This document shows positions 23,901 through 34,000 of a DNA stretch of 64,000 nucleotides, piece by piece (positions within the stretch are counted from its first letter, which is position 1; the number at the start of each line of letters is the position of its first letter). Origin of the DNA: Meandrina meandrites (lineage: Eukaryota; Cnidaria; Anthozoa; Scleractinia; Meandrinidae); NCBI GenBank assembly GCA_963693305.1, contig OY855906.1, forward strand, positions 4,184,001 to 4,248,000, given 5' to 3'. The notes beneath the pieces were generated by a model, which did not search any database, had not been told where the DNA came from, and saw nothing but the letters and a program-made list of their open reading frames with translations. Position numbers and translations under genes: made by a program.

Positions 23901-24047
23901 TATCTCGGTGGGATCCACCCCTTGTTTGGCAGCTATTTCCTGCTTTAACTTTAACACATTCCACTGAAGATCTATTTGTACTGGTATGTTTGTGTTAGAG
24001 TTAAGCCGCACAAAGATAGCAACCTTTTGAGGTCTCCTTGCTGCCAT
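11997..24047 (-). CDS. PRKN: Parkin, RBR-type E3 ubiquitin ligase
   Basis: Eleven coding exons on the minus strand: 23853-24047, 23181-23334, 21313-21431, 20641-20724, 20027-20142, 18357-18502, 14162-14223, 13673-13807, 12915-13007, 12231-12348, 11997-12106. All phases join, giving 443 residues (human 465). Order: ubiquitin-like domain (1-~80), short linker, RING0 (~128-220), RING1 (~221-285), IBR (~311-355), repressor element with Trp382, and the catalytic RING2/Rcat with the Gly-Gly-Cys410 active site and His412. Ser73 aligns with human Ser65, the PINK1 target. By family it ubiquitinates outer mitochondrial membrane proteins and drives mitophagy after PINK1 activation. Exon lengths 84, 116, 62 and 118 equal those I recall for human exons 5, 6, 8 and 11. 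The start is the ATG at 24047; a pyrimidine tract plus CAG just upstream suggests a 5' UTR intron. The first donor (AAG/GTGCTG) is weak. The C-terminus is divergent: human ends in DHWFDV, here SHWFIQR. Confidence 0.95.
12806..12892. mobile_element. Short hAT-like MITE, 87 bp, in parkin intron 9
   Basis: Inverted ends TAGCCTGCGA / TCGCAGGCTA, with a stem continuing through ACAGCCGCCTCT and ATCGCTCCCG. Flanked by the perfect 9-bp direct repeat GCTTTCACT (12797-12805 and 12893-12901). The same nine terminal bases occur in the 10702 element, but the interior is different. Its edge is only about 20 bp from the donor site of the exon at 12915-13007. Confidence 0.8.
13178..13331. mobile_element. GGATAACGC-type MITE, copy 1 (parkin intron 8)
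   Basis: Outer arms resemble GGCTGTTCAAAG and TTGAACAACCAGGC. Inside are repeated inverted blocks such as GTCCACTGGATAGT and TATCCAGTGGATAGCGTTG. Two relatives lie at 17716-17858 and 45155-45285. Non-coding. Confidence 0.65.
13406..13421 (-). repeat. Homopolymer, G16 on the parkin sense strand
   Basis: Sixteen C on the plus strand in parkin intron 8, read as G in the pre-mRNA. Confidence 0.9.
13619..13642 (-). repeat. Homopolymer, G24 on the parkin sense strand
   Basis: Twenty-four C on the plus strand. The run begins about 30 bases inside the parkin intron that follows the exon at 13673-13807. G-rich tracts just downstream of donors can act as intronic splicing enhancers or fold into quadruplexes; that role is inference here. 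Confidence 0.9.
14705..14719 (-). repeat. Homopolymer, G15 on the parkin sense strand
   Basis: Fifteen C on the plus strand in the large parkin intron 6, upstream of the nested gene. Confidence 0.9.
16512..17591 (+). CDS. Myb/SANT-like (trihelix) DNA-binding protein nested in a parkin intron
   Basis: Single coding exon of 359 residues. A Myb/SANT-like domain spans ~57-145, beginning [16 protein letters not shown] and containing the spaced tryptophans and basic residues of this helix-turn-helix family. A Pro/Thr/Val-rich middle follows. Next come an acidic patch ([13 protein letters not shown]) and a basic nuclear-localisation-like stretch ([14 protein letters not shown]). A charged C-terminal helix (~300-350) probably oligomerises. 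The frame stays open upstream to 16239, but I chose the ATG at 16512. The upstream residues are hydrophobic and unlike the domain, and CACAG just before the ATG could be a splice acceptor. A 5' UTR exon may end at a GTAAGT near 15347. Related proteins occur as transcription regulators and as transposon-derived genes. It lies wholly inside parkin intron 6 on the opposite strand. Target and partners are unknown. Confidence 0.8.
   Translation: MSQQLQPMTVAVATVSDTRTMAVVGEGDKTSMVEINLPGQPKLDGNGEEVGGTVNSSRWTDPETMALLGLWRANYRIIKGKKRNYQEWNMIAKEFNRRVAHCSLGPRTGNQCKVRIKNLLAEYNRTKDQLPHSFPYHDILKEIINNKGAPFNEEDVVRINIPAELSAAEVISSPSVVTASPAVTISIPSDTVTPRHLRPIKPAPPTTPLNAPIVSQVGQYPIPVQVYSEGIPQTTPVTTLNAETVPQSVPSEEESSDDDSNPEEAITRGVKRPHSASHDHIPRKKPRKNPRPGKVVQSRNEDLSMIAILREFLEDSRKREEDLFKRILQQQLEAESRYQQFTLDVLKEIGKMFSNNKKD
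17716..17858. mobile_element. GGATAACGC-type MITE, copy 2 (parkin intron 6)
   Basis: Contains AATAACGCTACCCACCGGAT, AGTGGAAAGCG and GGTGAATAGCG, with outer CAGTTGTTGAGA and TTTGAACAGTTGC. A diverged relative of the elements at 13178 and 45155, starting about 125 bp after the nested gene's stop. Confidence 0.55.
18791..18900. mobile_element. Short palindromic MITE, 110 bp
   Basis: The left arm TTATGCGATGGTTTAGCATA pairs with the right arm around TATGTTAAACCATCGAATAA. The stem continues through ATAATACGCGCGGAT against GTCCGCACGTATTAT. Located in parkin intron 5. Confidence 0.6.
19206..19774. mobile_element. TTAA-flanked foldback MITE with ~255-bp arms
   Basis: The arms run inward from TTAAAGTGCCCCTGTGATC on the left and from GATCACAGGGGCACTTTAA on the right. 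They pair over about 255 bp with scattered differences, leaving only a ~50 bp centre. TTAA at both edges is what a piggyBac-type insertion leaves. Both arms contain TTTGACGTCACTTTC-like blocks with a CRE-like TGACGTCA. Non-coding; located in parkin intron 5. Confidence 0.75.
21830..22135. repeat. TATAAGCCCC-iterated repeat with C25
   Basis: At least ten copies of GCTTATAAGC, GGTTATAAGC and ATATAAGCCCC in both orientations around a C25 run (21849-21873), bounded by TAAAATTATGGTTATAAGCC and its inverse ATAACCGGAATTTTA. It lies in parkin intron 2, so the sense pre-mRNA carries a G25 run. A diverged piece occurs near 33310-33350. Confidence 0.65.
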
Positions 24048-26800
24048 CGTCAACTATCAAAAACACTTACCTGCAGTAGGAAAAAAAGAGGTTTGTAGTA
24101 AGCGGAGGCCTGTTAATTCAGCCACTGAAATCCGGTCATGTGAATGGGATGCACACATCAGGGGTTGTTCAATATATAAATGATTGGCTAAGCTTTTGTT
24201 TCCATCTTTCAGTCAGAAAAAGTGGACATATTAAGGTTTTCAATAAGACCTGGCACCTGCCATTCATAGCTCTGGCAATTATTCTGTCATGAATTGCTGG
24301 CTAAATACATGCAGCTCCCTATAAAGAGAGAGGTGGATAATTTCAGCTTCTTATAATATTGCTCTCTGATGGGTTCTGCATAAGGGCAACCACCTATTCA
24401 CACACCGGGCCATTGACAAGATTTTCTGAAGGGGCTTTCAAAGTCATTTCTGAGGGGGTAGCTCCATCCGCATTCTTTGATCTTTCAAATATTTCTGAAG
24501 GGGTTTGGGAAAAGTTTTTTTTTTCTGATGGGGTTAAGAAAAATCAAGTTATTTCTGAAGGGAGCATCATGTCGGAATTGATCTTTTTTTCTTAGGGGGC
24601 AATTTTGACTTTAATCTTGTCAACAGGAGGGGTGTGGATATAAAATGAATGGCCCTTATATATTGAAAGCCTGATTAATGAAGTGGTCATATAAACAAGA
24701 TGCTTGAGGGGCAAGTATACCTGTAGTATTTAGTTTTAAAAGTGATTTCAAACTGTGCTGGGAATAGTCAATTGAGGTCTACCCTAGTGAAAACATTACA
24801 AGGATATTTTTAAAGATGGATTATGTTTGAAGATAACATTTATAATCCCAAGAATCCTGCAAAAGTCTTGCAAAGATCCTCAATCTTGCAAGATCCTGCA
24901 AACCATTATTCTACATCCTGGTAGAATCTTTATCACGTCCTTCAGAATCTTAAGGGTTCCTCGCATAGATCTTTTGTGAAAATCTTTGCTAAATCTCTGC
25001 CAAGATAAAATCAGCTGATAAAGGATCCCTCCACTATGGGATAACTTTGACAAGAAGCACTTTATAGTTCAGGCTATTATTAGACTAGTTGGAAAATTCG
25101 TTTTTAGAGGTATGTCCCAGACAATAAAAATCGGGGAATCGAGCAGAAACTGCGAACGATTTGGTTTGGTTTCTCGCACGGTAGTAAATAACTCCTTGTC
25201 TAGTTTACCAAACACACAATCACTGTGTTGCAGTGTCCGCTCGTTTCCTGACGAATAATTTCCTCGAATTACTTTTCTAAACCCTGCTGCTTATTCTCAA
25301 TACACATTTGAATTACCTCGAATGCTTTAAAATGACAAGACCGCTCCAAAATGCGACTGATTCCGCAGCTAAACGACACTGCTTCCACTAGAATTGCTCG
25401 AATGCTTTCCACTTCCAGGTTTCAGGCTAATTGTCACCGGGGTAGGAAGAGTAACTAATTGTTTTTCTCGCCCCAGTCCACAACGTACAAAATACACTTT
25501 CGTGCGAAAATTTCTTGGAAGTCAAATATAAAGTCATGAGTTTGACCCAGATTTATTAAAGATATCCCGTTGATTGACGTCCATATATAGCCTATGGGAA
25601 AAACTCTAAATATCCTTGCAGCCGTGCTTCACAGCGGTTGGATAGGAGCGTTGCGTAAGAGGACGATCCGACCTATTATAATGACTGCGAAGGAGACTGG
25701 GAAAACACGGCCCAAACGAGGAAACTCTAACTTCCGAAGGCGTTATCACTGCTTGCCTTTTCGCGTGGTCTCCTCTGCAACTGTTTATATTTGGCATTGC
25801 GCTATCGTTTACCGTGAAGAAACGGGGGGTTCAATTTCCCAGTGGCGCGGAGATGTCGTTACCATGCGACCCATGCCATAAGGCGTACTTCTGACCGTTA
25901 CCCATACCAAGTAACCGGAGATATTAGCCGGTAGAGAATCCTATTCCACAAGACCCCTCCTCTTTTATGCCCATGATTCACGACATACGCATCAAGAACA
26001 GGGACTTGAGGCAATATTGTTCGTAAGGAGCACGTGAAACTTCAATGGGTTGGGAGTTGGAGAGCAAAGAGGTATTATTTACTACTTCTTCAGGGCGTGG
26101 ACAGGTTTGGCACAACTTTAGTAAAAAAAAGTCCGATAAAAATGCATGGGTGTCGTGATAAGAAAGATAAATGTTTGCAGATTTGACAGTCAGGCAATAT
26201 GAAGGCTGACACTGGAAGCTGACTTGTTGAAGCTGTTTATCAAATCTATGTTTTTATAACTGGATTTGCCATTTGTTCCAGTCAATGACGGCTTTTGGCT
26301 AGAAACTTAATTTGTATTCGACACATGATGTATTCACGGGGATGAATTGCAGTGGATGAAAAAAAAAACAGGATTTTATAGCACAGATTGGAGAACTACG
26401 AACAACGGACGGAAGAAAAGTCCAGTTCTGGTGTTCGCTCTCTCAGGAAACACTTCACTCGCAGAAGAGAGTTCTTCTTTCCCGAGTGCGTAGCGTTGCA
26501 CCGGATATAGAGGGCCAGAACTGAGACTAGAAGAAGGGAAGAGAGGAATGATGCAGGTTTCGCTCCCAATCGAGTTCGCTCCCTACCTTTTATTACGAGT
26601 TCGCCCGCACCGATCAATAAAGTAGCCTAGTCACACTCAGTTTCTCTCGCTTAAAGAACGAGAAATAGTCTAGATAGTAAGCGCACTTGGGAGCGAACGC
26701 GGTAAGTGTACTCTGAAAGTTGGGTGCGAACTCAGACGGTGCGAACACGATTGGGAGCGAAACCTCGTGCTACCGAAGAGAAAGGGTTGAAAGAAATCAT
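24048..26800. other. Spacer between parkin and the myosin light chain gene
   Basis: This holds the parkin upstream region, where a 5' UTR splice is suggested just above 24047. At 24420-24580 the motif TTTCTGAAGGGG is iterated about five times. At 24840-24970 there are CTTGCAAGATCCTGCAA-type iterations. An inverted element lies at 26555-26765. I see no further gene. Confidence 0.6.
26555..26765. mobile_element. MITE-like inverted repeat, ~210 bp
   Basis: The left arm AGGTTTCGCTCCCAATCGAG is mirrored by CGATTGGGAGCGAAACCT on the right. Extra GGGAGCGAAC / GTTCGCTCCC blocks occur inside. Target duplication not identified. Confidence 0.6.
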
Positions 26801-26843
26801 TGCCTTGTAATCATGGTCATCACGACGCTAATAAAACTTACAT

Positions 26844-26849
26844 TTTATT
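26844..26849 (-). terminator. Candidate polyadenylation signal of the myosin light chain gene
   Basis: AATAAA on the minus strand about 200 bases past the stop codon of the light chain gene. Position is plausible; use is not shown. Confidence 0.4.
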
Positions 26850-27045
26850 CCATCAATAAATACAAAGAACAACTATTCCGCTTCCGTTTTCACGTGATTT
26901 AAGTTAGCACTATCAAAAAACGTTTTTTTTTTTCTCTAAATGGCTGAAGCGATCTGAAACTTAAAACGTTCAAAATGTATATATACTTCAAACTTAAAGG
27001 TCTTCTTTCAGTAACAAAGAATCGCGTTTTTGTGTGTAACCGGCT

Positions 27046-28901
27046 CTATCCTGACATGATGTGCTTCACAAATTCCTCGTACAGGACTTGGCCTTGGTTG
27101 TCCTCGAACCCAACTAAAAGCTGATCAACTTGTTCAGCTGTCAACTTGTCACCAAGACTGCAGAGCACGTGACGTAACTCGGCTGCGTTGACCAACCCAT
27201 TGCAGTTGCGGTCAAAGACGCGAAGGCATTCAATAAAATACTCTGGATCAACTGAAAAAGAAAATAGATACAGGTGCATTTATAAAAATAAGACGTGGTC
27301 GAGGATTGAAGCTGAGTGACATCAGGCCTAAGTACTTCTCCGTTTTTAAAATAAAACACGAGGCTTTATCATATAACCCTTTCGGCCCCACGCGCAATTT
27401 TTTGAACCATAGGAAAAAAGGTCTCTATGAGGGAAGTACGCCTCGATCTCACCTGGAAAAGTTCGTTAAGTCATTAAAAATATTCGGAACGTCTTCGGAT
27501 GTGTTCGGATCGTATTTAAAAATCCTGACACGCTCGGTAGATTTTTTATGATTTTTTTCAACGAACTCATCAGTATCTAAACCATTAAAATACGAAAAAG
27601 TATAACTGCAGTCTACATTCTCACAAAGTGATCAAAAGCGTTCAAAGTCTTGTTTTCCACTCCATGAAAAGTAAAAATTCCGTCTCTGAGTAATCATTAG
27701 ATTTTTACTGAGCATAATAGCTTTGTTCGATGCGAGCATAATTACGAGGATAACATGACAGGCGGCTTCTGAATCAACATAAGATGACCTAAATCTATAG
27801 AAACCAGAACCAGCTCAAAACGATGCTCAGTTAAAATGTCAATATTTCACTTAATTGTCAAAATAACATCAATTTATCATATTTTGCAACTGAAAATTGC
27901 AGGCGCTACATAAAACTTCATTAGGCTGATAACTGACATCGTGAAAGAAAATTATATTACATCATTTCAATTCGTTGTCGATTTTGATAAGTTTTCGTGG
28001 AAAGAAAGGTACACCGTGATATTTTGTGTTTTGCAAAATGTTTAGCCAAATGGATAAATTTGTTTGAAAGGAAAGTCTCTATTATTTTTTTGTACATGAC
28101 TGCATGCTTTATATTTTATTAAAATCATTTTTGACGCGTCTTCATTGATTTCCATTCAAGACAATACTCAAACTACACCGAAAGCAAAACAAAGTTTGCT
28201 TTTGGCAATGATACCATCGGCATAATAAAACCTTTTTCGAAACGGCAGTGTGAAAGGTTTTCGTTTCTTCAGTACGCAAGCCTTGTCTTCCTTGGTACTT
28301 TCAGTGTTTAGAAAACTTAGCACTTTATAATCTGGATCAGGAACGAAACTGAAAACTATAAAAATTATTTTAAAATTTAAAACCAGGCTACGGATACTCT
28401 CGGTCGCAAAGAAAGAAAGTGTTCACAACTTACCTTTGCTTTTCTTCTGTCTATCTCGCAGATTTTGATAAATTGGAAAGAATTCTTCGAAGCTAACTCG
28501 TTTTACTCCAGTTCCGGCGGGATCAAGGCTTTTAATAATTTTTGTAATTTCGCCTTCGGTCGGATTCGTTCCGAGCGCTCGCAGAACTTCTCCTATTTGA
28601 GTGCATTCAACTCTCTTGTCTCCTCGTCGATCGTAGAGATAAAAAGCCTCTTTGCATTCTTCGATGGACTCTTCTGGTGATAACATTATCTAGGAAGAAA
28701 AGTTTTCCCTCAGACTTGCTGTTTTATAAATACAAGCAAGTAGCCCGACCGCGTTTAGATTGCCGAAAGTAAGTTGTTGTTTTTCGACCACATCTGGTTT
28801 TTTGCTGACAGGTGTCGCACGAATATGCAAATTTCATTCACAACGTTGTGTTTTGCTGCAGACGTGAAAATTGATCAAAAGAAAATGGTGGAACTTACCA
28901 T
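27046..28901 (-). CDS. Myosin essential (alkali) light chain
   Basis: Coding exons 28434-28689 and 27046-27251, with a probable first exon contributing only ATG at 28899-28901 (sequence ATG/GTAAGT). The product is 154 residues beginning MIMLSPEES; vertebrate MYL6 has 151. The alternative is initiation at the Met two residues later. Paired EF-hands: the first (~14-40, [20 protein letters not shown]) has lost calcium ligands. The third (~96-108, [13 protein letters not shown]) keeps D, N, N and a final E. The C-terminus [11 protein letters not shown] closely follows the family ending. Essential light chains clamp the lever-arm IQ motif of myosin II heavy chain. Intron phases join (phase 1 between the main exons). 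Whether it serves muscle-like or non-muscle myosin cannot be told from sequence. Confidence 0.9.
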
Positions 28902-29424
28902 CAATTGAAATTAATTTGAGGAATGATTTTGTGAATTCAACAGCCCTTTTAAACTAGGCGGGGCTCTTTCGCGCTTTTTTCTGACACAAACACAGACAAA
29001 ATGACAGACAAATCAGACAAATTTTATTAGTCCCCAGACCTCCATTGTACGCTCTTTTCCTCTCTCGCCTCAGGAATCTGGAAATGATTAAAGTAATCCC
29101 CCTGGTTGATCGCTAAAATGTAACGCAAAAATGTTGATTAAAAATGTCTGAAATGGATCAAATAAGACAACTAAACAAAAGAAATAAACATGGGATGAAA
29201 ATGTTTGACAGTGGCTTAGCTTAAAACAGAACAAGTAGCGTCGTTTTTTACTAAATCTTCAAAACGGCAAAGTTGTGAAGTTAGCATGTCTCCATCAGGG
29301 ACTATCTGTTTGCTTTTCTCAACCTCAATCTCAGGCTCTCTCCCTCTTTTACTCCAAGAGAGTCTGGGATCAAGGTTGCACTTCAGACATTGCCCCCTTA
29401 TTTTTATTCTCAGAGCCACCTGTT

Positions 29425-29640
29425 CCTCTTAGCCAGCAGGGACTGGTGCACCAGAGGGAAGCACCAGTCCCCACTGGCTAAGAGAAACAGGCAGCTTTGG
29501 CTCATTCTCGTCCCCATAGCCCTTTTCGCTTCTCTTAGCCAGCAGGGCCTTGGCACAAGAAACAAAGGGCTCTGGAGACAAAGGATTTCCAGTCCTAGAT
29601 CTAGGATTTCCGGTCTTCATGCCCCTGCCCTTTTTCTAGC
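29425..29640. repeat. Interspersed repeat with AGCAGGGCCTTGGCAC block
   Basis: Contains CTTAGCCAGCAGGGACTGG and an inverse CCAGTCCCCACTGGCTAAG, then TTCGCTTCTCTTAGCCAGCA, AGCAGGGCCTTGGCAC and AAAGGGCTCTGG. The same blocks appear at 62080-62380 in a different order and orientation, so this is a family of dispersed elements. Confidence 0.55.
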
Positions 29641-30950
29641 TTCACCTGATGTGTTCAGGTGCTGTCAGGAGGGGTGTCAGAGGTGATTTTAATAGGTTTA
29701 CCTTATAATAACTTACAACTAACGAGCAGCAAGAACTCAATAAATAGAATACTTTAATAAAAGATATCATTAATCTAATTAAATAATGCACTTGGCCTAA
29801 AAACACACAATCAGTACATTCATTTCAAGCTCAATGTTCCCTAATGATGGAACCTCCTGTGATCATATAAATACTGCAATTAATTTGCTTAAAAAATATT
29901 CTTATACTTTCATAATATAAATTACAGACTTGAATCACTGACAGGTCACAAATTATATATTTACACTACATAAAACAGCATTTCAGTGTAAAAATATTGT
30001 GAATATAATTATACTAACAGTGATCACTTAACTCAGGGTTTAGATTGACTTGCCCTGTCATTCAAAGCAAGAAGATTAAAGTAATCCACAACTGGTGCAA
30101 AACTTCAAGTGTAGTCGTATGAGTGGCCAAGGATAATTTCAGTATTTTTTGGCCTTTATTGGAATAATCCCAAGTTAACTTGTAATCCTAGAGTGGCTGT
30201 CAAAAAAGTTGGCCAAGACATAGCCTGGAGGCATCAGTTGTCTTCAATATGCCAGGCATAATTTTTTCTACAGAAATTATTTGGCTACAGATGGATTACA
30301 TGTACTTATAAACAGAAGCATGCTCTCATTTCCAACTGCACTTGCAAGCAAAGAGCTCCCAGTGGCCATAAAAAAATGAGCCTCCAGGGCTTCATAAATT
30401 AGACCGTTATTATAATTTTATCGAGGGGCCCTCCTAACAGCACACTTTCATGCAGCAAGAAATTTAAACTTTTGTGAAAACATACCTGTGAAATTGCACA
30501 TATTGTGATTTAGTCACAAAAATATTGTTATCATTCACTATAGCCAGTAAAAACATGGTAAACAAGTCCACTGCTTGTTTACAAAACAAAGAGATCACTT
30601 TGATTGCCATATAAATTTAAATCATAAATCTATGGTAAAACATGAAAGTTTGGAAAAATGTCAAAATAAGGGAGTTTGCGAAAAAAAGTCCTGGATATTT
30701 TTGGGAATTTCTTTTGTTTGGATAATAATGATGAAATTGCCCACCATTTAATTAGAACAATGTTGCTATATATTATATAAATTTATGCAGAAAATAATTA
30801 CAGCAAGATGTACCGTAATATAGAAAAATTTCTGGGAATGATATAAAGTATACTGCTCTGGAGTTACTTAGGTTTTTTTTTTTCAAACAATGGTGAACCA
30901 AAATAAATGTGCCATTGTAAGTGCATCTGAAATTTGTGTCATTCACTGAA

Positions 30951-30956
30951 TTTATT
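30951..30956 (-). terminator. Candidate polyadenylation signal of the Dlish-like gene
   Basis: AATAAA on the minus strand about 92 bases beyond the stop codon. Confidence 0.4.
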
Positions 30957-31047
30957 ATTCTTCTGAACTTCCATAATGATAAGGGGATGGTGAAAAGGCA
31001 CAACAATCCTGCTCTCTCACAGATGCATAAGATCATACTAGCAGAAT

Positions 31048-34000
31048 TCACAGTGGTGTGGTTGCAGGAGGACGTACACAGGACCTAGGAACATAGCCCT
31101 GTGTCTTGTTTGATGGTGAATACGCCCATATCCACCCCCTGCCATCTTTATGTTTCATGTCGGCATAAATCCAATCACCCTTATTCACAGTTAGCTCATC
31201 TACTCTCCTCCCTATATAGGTGTCTGTGCAGACAAGTTCTTGTCCATAAAGTAAAAGCTCATTGGTGTTACGACGCTGGCGGAATGCCTCTGTTTGATCG
31301 CTGGGAGTAACAGGACTGTGACCATTTCGATTTGAAGGAGGTGTAATTAATAACAGAGGTTCTGTAGATGAGCCTCTACTGTTAGTTGATCTGTTGGAAT
31401 CTGGTGTTGTTTCTCTATAAGGGCTCCCCACTTGTGTTGACAATGGGGAAGATGGAGTCTCAGATGATCTCCTGCTACCATTCAGAAGATGTTGACTTGA
31501 AGGACTTGAATCTGAATAGAAACAAAATAAAATTTTAGAAAAATAATGATAAAAACACTGACACTAATGCTGCACTACTACACTTTAAAGGAGCAATGTC
31601 ACAGGGATTTCATGGACTTTTCGTCTAAACTTTTCTGAAATATTTACAGTGCGACTACTCAAACCGGGGCACCCTGAACAAAATTAACCAATCACAGTGT
31701 TAATTTAAAACAAAGGATAAGGACATTTTTTAGCAACGGACCAATAACGTTCTAGAACGTAAACAAAAGATTAACAACAAAATTTGAACTGTCAACAACG
31801 TTACAAACAGATGCGGACCTCTCAGGAAACTTGCCTTTTATTTGATTGGTTCATTTCGATCCTAAACTTTAAGTTTCATTCAAAAGCTCTGTTCACGTTT
31901 TCCATGTAAAAGTTTCCAAAATGGCGTTTTATCAAAATGTTCAAGTTTGATTGAATCGTGACGGGGGATATATGATAATGGTCGCCGACGTTCCCAATTG
32001 TTACAAGAGCGCGTTTTGGACTTACATCACACTGGAATGAACCAACAGATAATCGCAGGCAAAGTCTAAAGTAGTCGGCACTTTGTGCAAAACGTTTTGC
32101 GTGACTATTATTTAAACAATTCATCAATGCATGCACGGAGAGCAGCTGCGCCACGATCAAAAATGGTGGAAGATGTCGTTGAATTTTTAGAAAACGAAAA
32201 ACTGTGCAAGCCTAGCATTAGTAGCACAGAACTGCAGCAAAGGCTACTGCTCAACGGCATCGTTCATCATGTTGACCTACCGTGTTTTCGGTTACATGTA
32301 AACAACAAACGTTCAAAGACAAACAGAAAAATTATCCCATGCATTGCGTTTTCTTTTATAGCATAAAAAAGTTCTTGTGAGAGCTAGAGATTGTCTGTAA
32401 ATGCAAAGCCAATAAAGGTTTGTTTAATTCCAATTGTATACTAACGTTTCCTTTACATATATATATACACTGATCCTGATCGTGGCGGCGAATACTATTT
32501 ATTATTCCATCGAATTTGAAAACCCAAGACTGATTTTGCTTGTTCTTAAAAATTTAGGATCGAAAGTAACCAATCAAAGACAAGGCAAGTTTCCTGAGAG
32601 GTCCGCATCTGTTTGTAACGTTGTTGACAGTTCAAATTTTATTGCTAATCTTTTGTTTGCGTCCTAGAACGTCATTGGTCCGTTGCTAAATAATGTCCTT
32701 ATCCTTTGTTTTAAATTAACACTGTGATTGGTTAATTTTGTTCAGGGTGCCCCGGTTCAAGTAGTCGCACTGTATTAGTGGTAGGCAACTTGACCCATCA
32801 AAACCTTACATCTAAAGGAAGATATAACCTTAATTTGCCTAGAGAAATCAAACCACAGCTATGAAATATATTGATTTTTTGAAGACACGCGGAAACAACT
32901 TGAAAAGCTTAGCCTCGATTTTTCAAGTTGTTATCCATTTCCATCTAAGCCATCTGCAGGCAAAGATGCCTTTTAGCAGTTTCAGTGTTCTAATATTGCA
33001 ATTGTAAACAAAATTGTACAATTGTCTGTAGGCTTCCCTCCTATATTTTTGGCAGTTCAAAGAGGCCCTGCCAGGGGGGTGTCCCAGGTCGCTTGTCGGA
33101 ATCTTAAAATGTCTCGTGTCGGCGTTTTGTCAAGGCTACACAACGCTGTCGGAAATTTAGTGACATACCTTTGGCTTTGTCAGTCGTTTGTCGCTTTTTC
33201 GTTTGAGCGCTGTCGCTACTTTTTGGCCCATGTCGCTTGTCAGAATTTACCCTGGCAGGGCCTCTTCAAAGCTTCATGATGCAGCCCCTCTTAGCTCTAC
33301 TAAGCCCTCCAGGGCTTATAATTTTCTTTTCGGGACCTTTTGATGGGGGCTTAATAGAGAGGGGGGAGGGGGGAGGGGAGCTTACTTCAAACTGTATAAT
33401 CAGTTAGGGTACAAATAAAGAAATAACATAGCCTTTTTATGTTTTAGAGCTGTTTAAGTAGTTCACACATAAAAATCAAATGTGCTGGATGAACGTCTTT
33501 TCTTATCATGGCGAGGGAGACATGGTGGCATTTCAAATTGTCATTGTGTTGGCTTCTGGCCCAGTGCTACGGGCTTGGGGACTGTTTGTGGTCATTGTGT
33601 TGTGTATGCTCTTGGGCAAGACACATTGCTGCCTCCCATTCAGGTGTTAGTAGTCTACATGCTATGGAAATACCATCCTGAAAACCATGTGAAAGTGTGC
33701 AACCAGGTAGGACACGCAAGCTAAGGGAAAAAGAAAGCAAGGAAGGCCTAAAAATCAACTGAAGGATATCAGCTGAACAAGCTGAGCATATAGGGTCATG
33801 ATGGAATGCATTGGCAATGGTACGGTACTGGTGAATTTAATGCTAGGGGTGACCCTGCGACAGACTAGAATCCCATCCAGCGTGTGGGGAAGGTGCGGGG
33901 TAGAATTACTCCTAATTGCTTCATAAGCTTCCACACATATAAGCAAAAGATACAACATGACTATTTTGTGGAGTAATCCAGTTCTAAAGAAAGTTTGAGT

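Larger units (their letters stand above)
28902..31047. other. Spacer between the myosin light chain and Dlish-like genes
   Basis: 28902-29000 is the likely 5' UTR/promoter of the light chain gene. 29400-29640 carries a repeat with TTAGCCAGCAGGG-type blocks, shared with 62050-62400. 29700-30950 is AT-rich with no gene seen; the 3' UTR of the Dlish-like gene lies just below 31048. Confidence 0.6.

Noticed and set aside
32085..32366. Independent small gene
   Set aside because: It lies inside the Tc1/mariner-like element and continues, through a stop codon, a transposase-like HTH.
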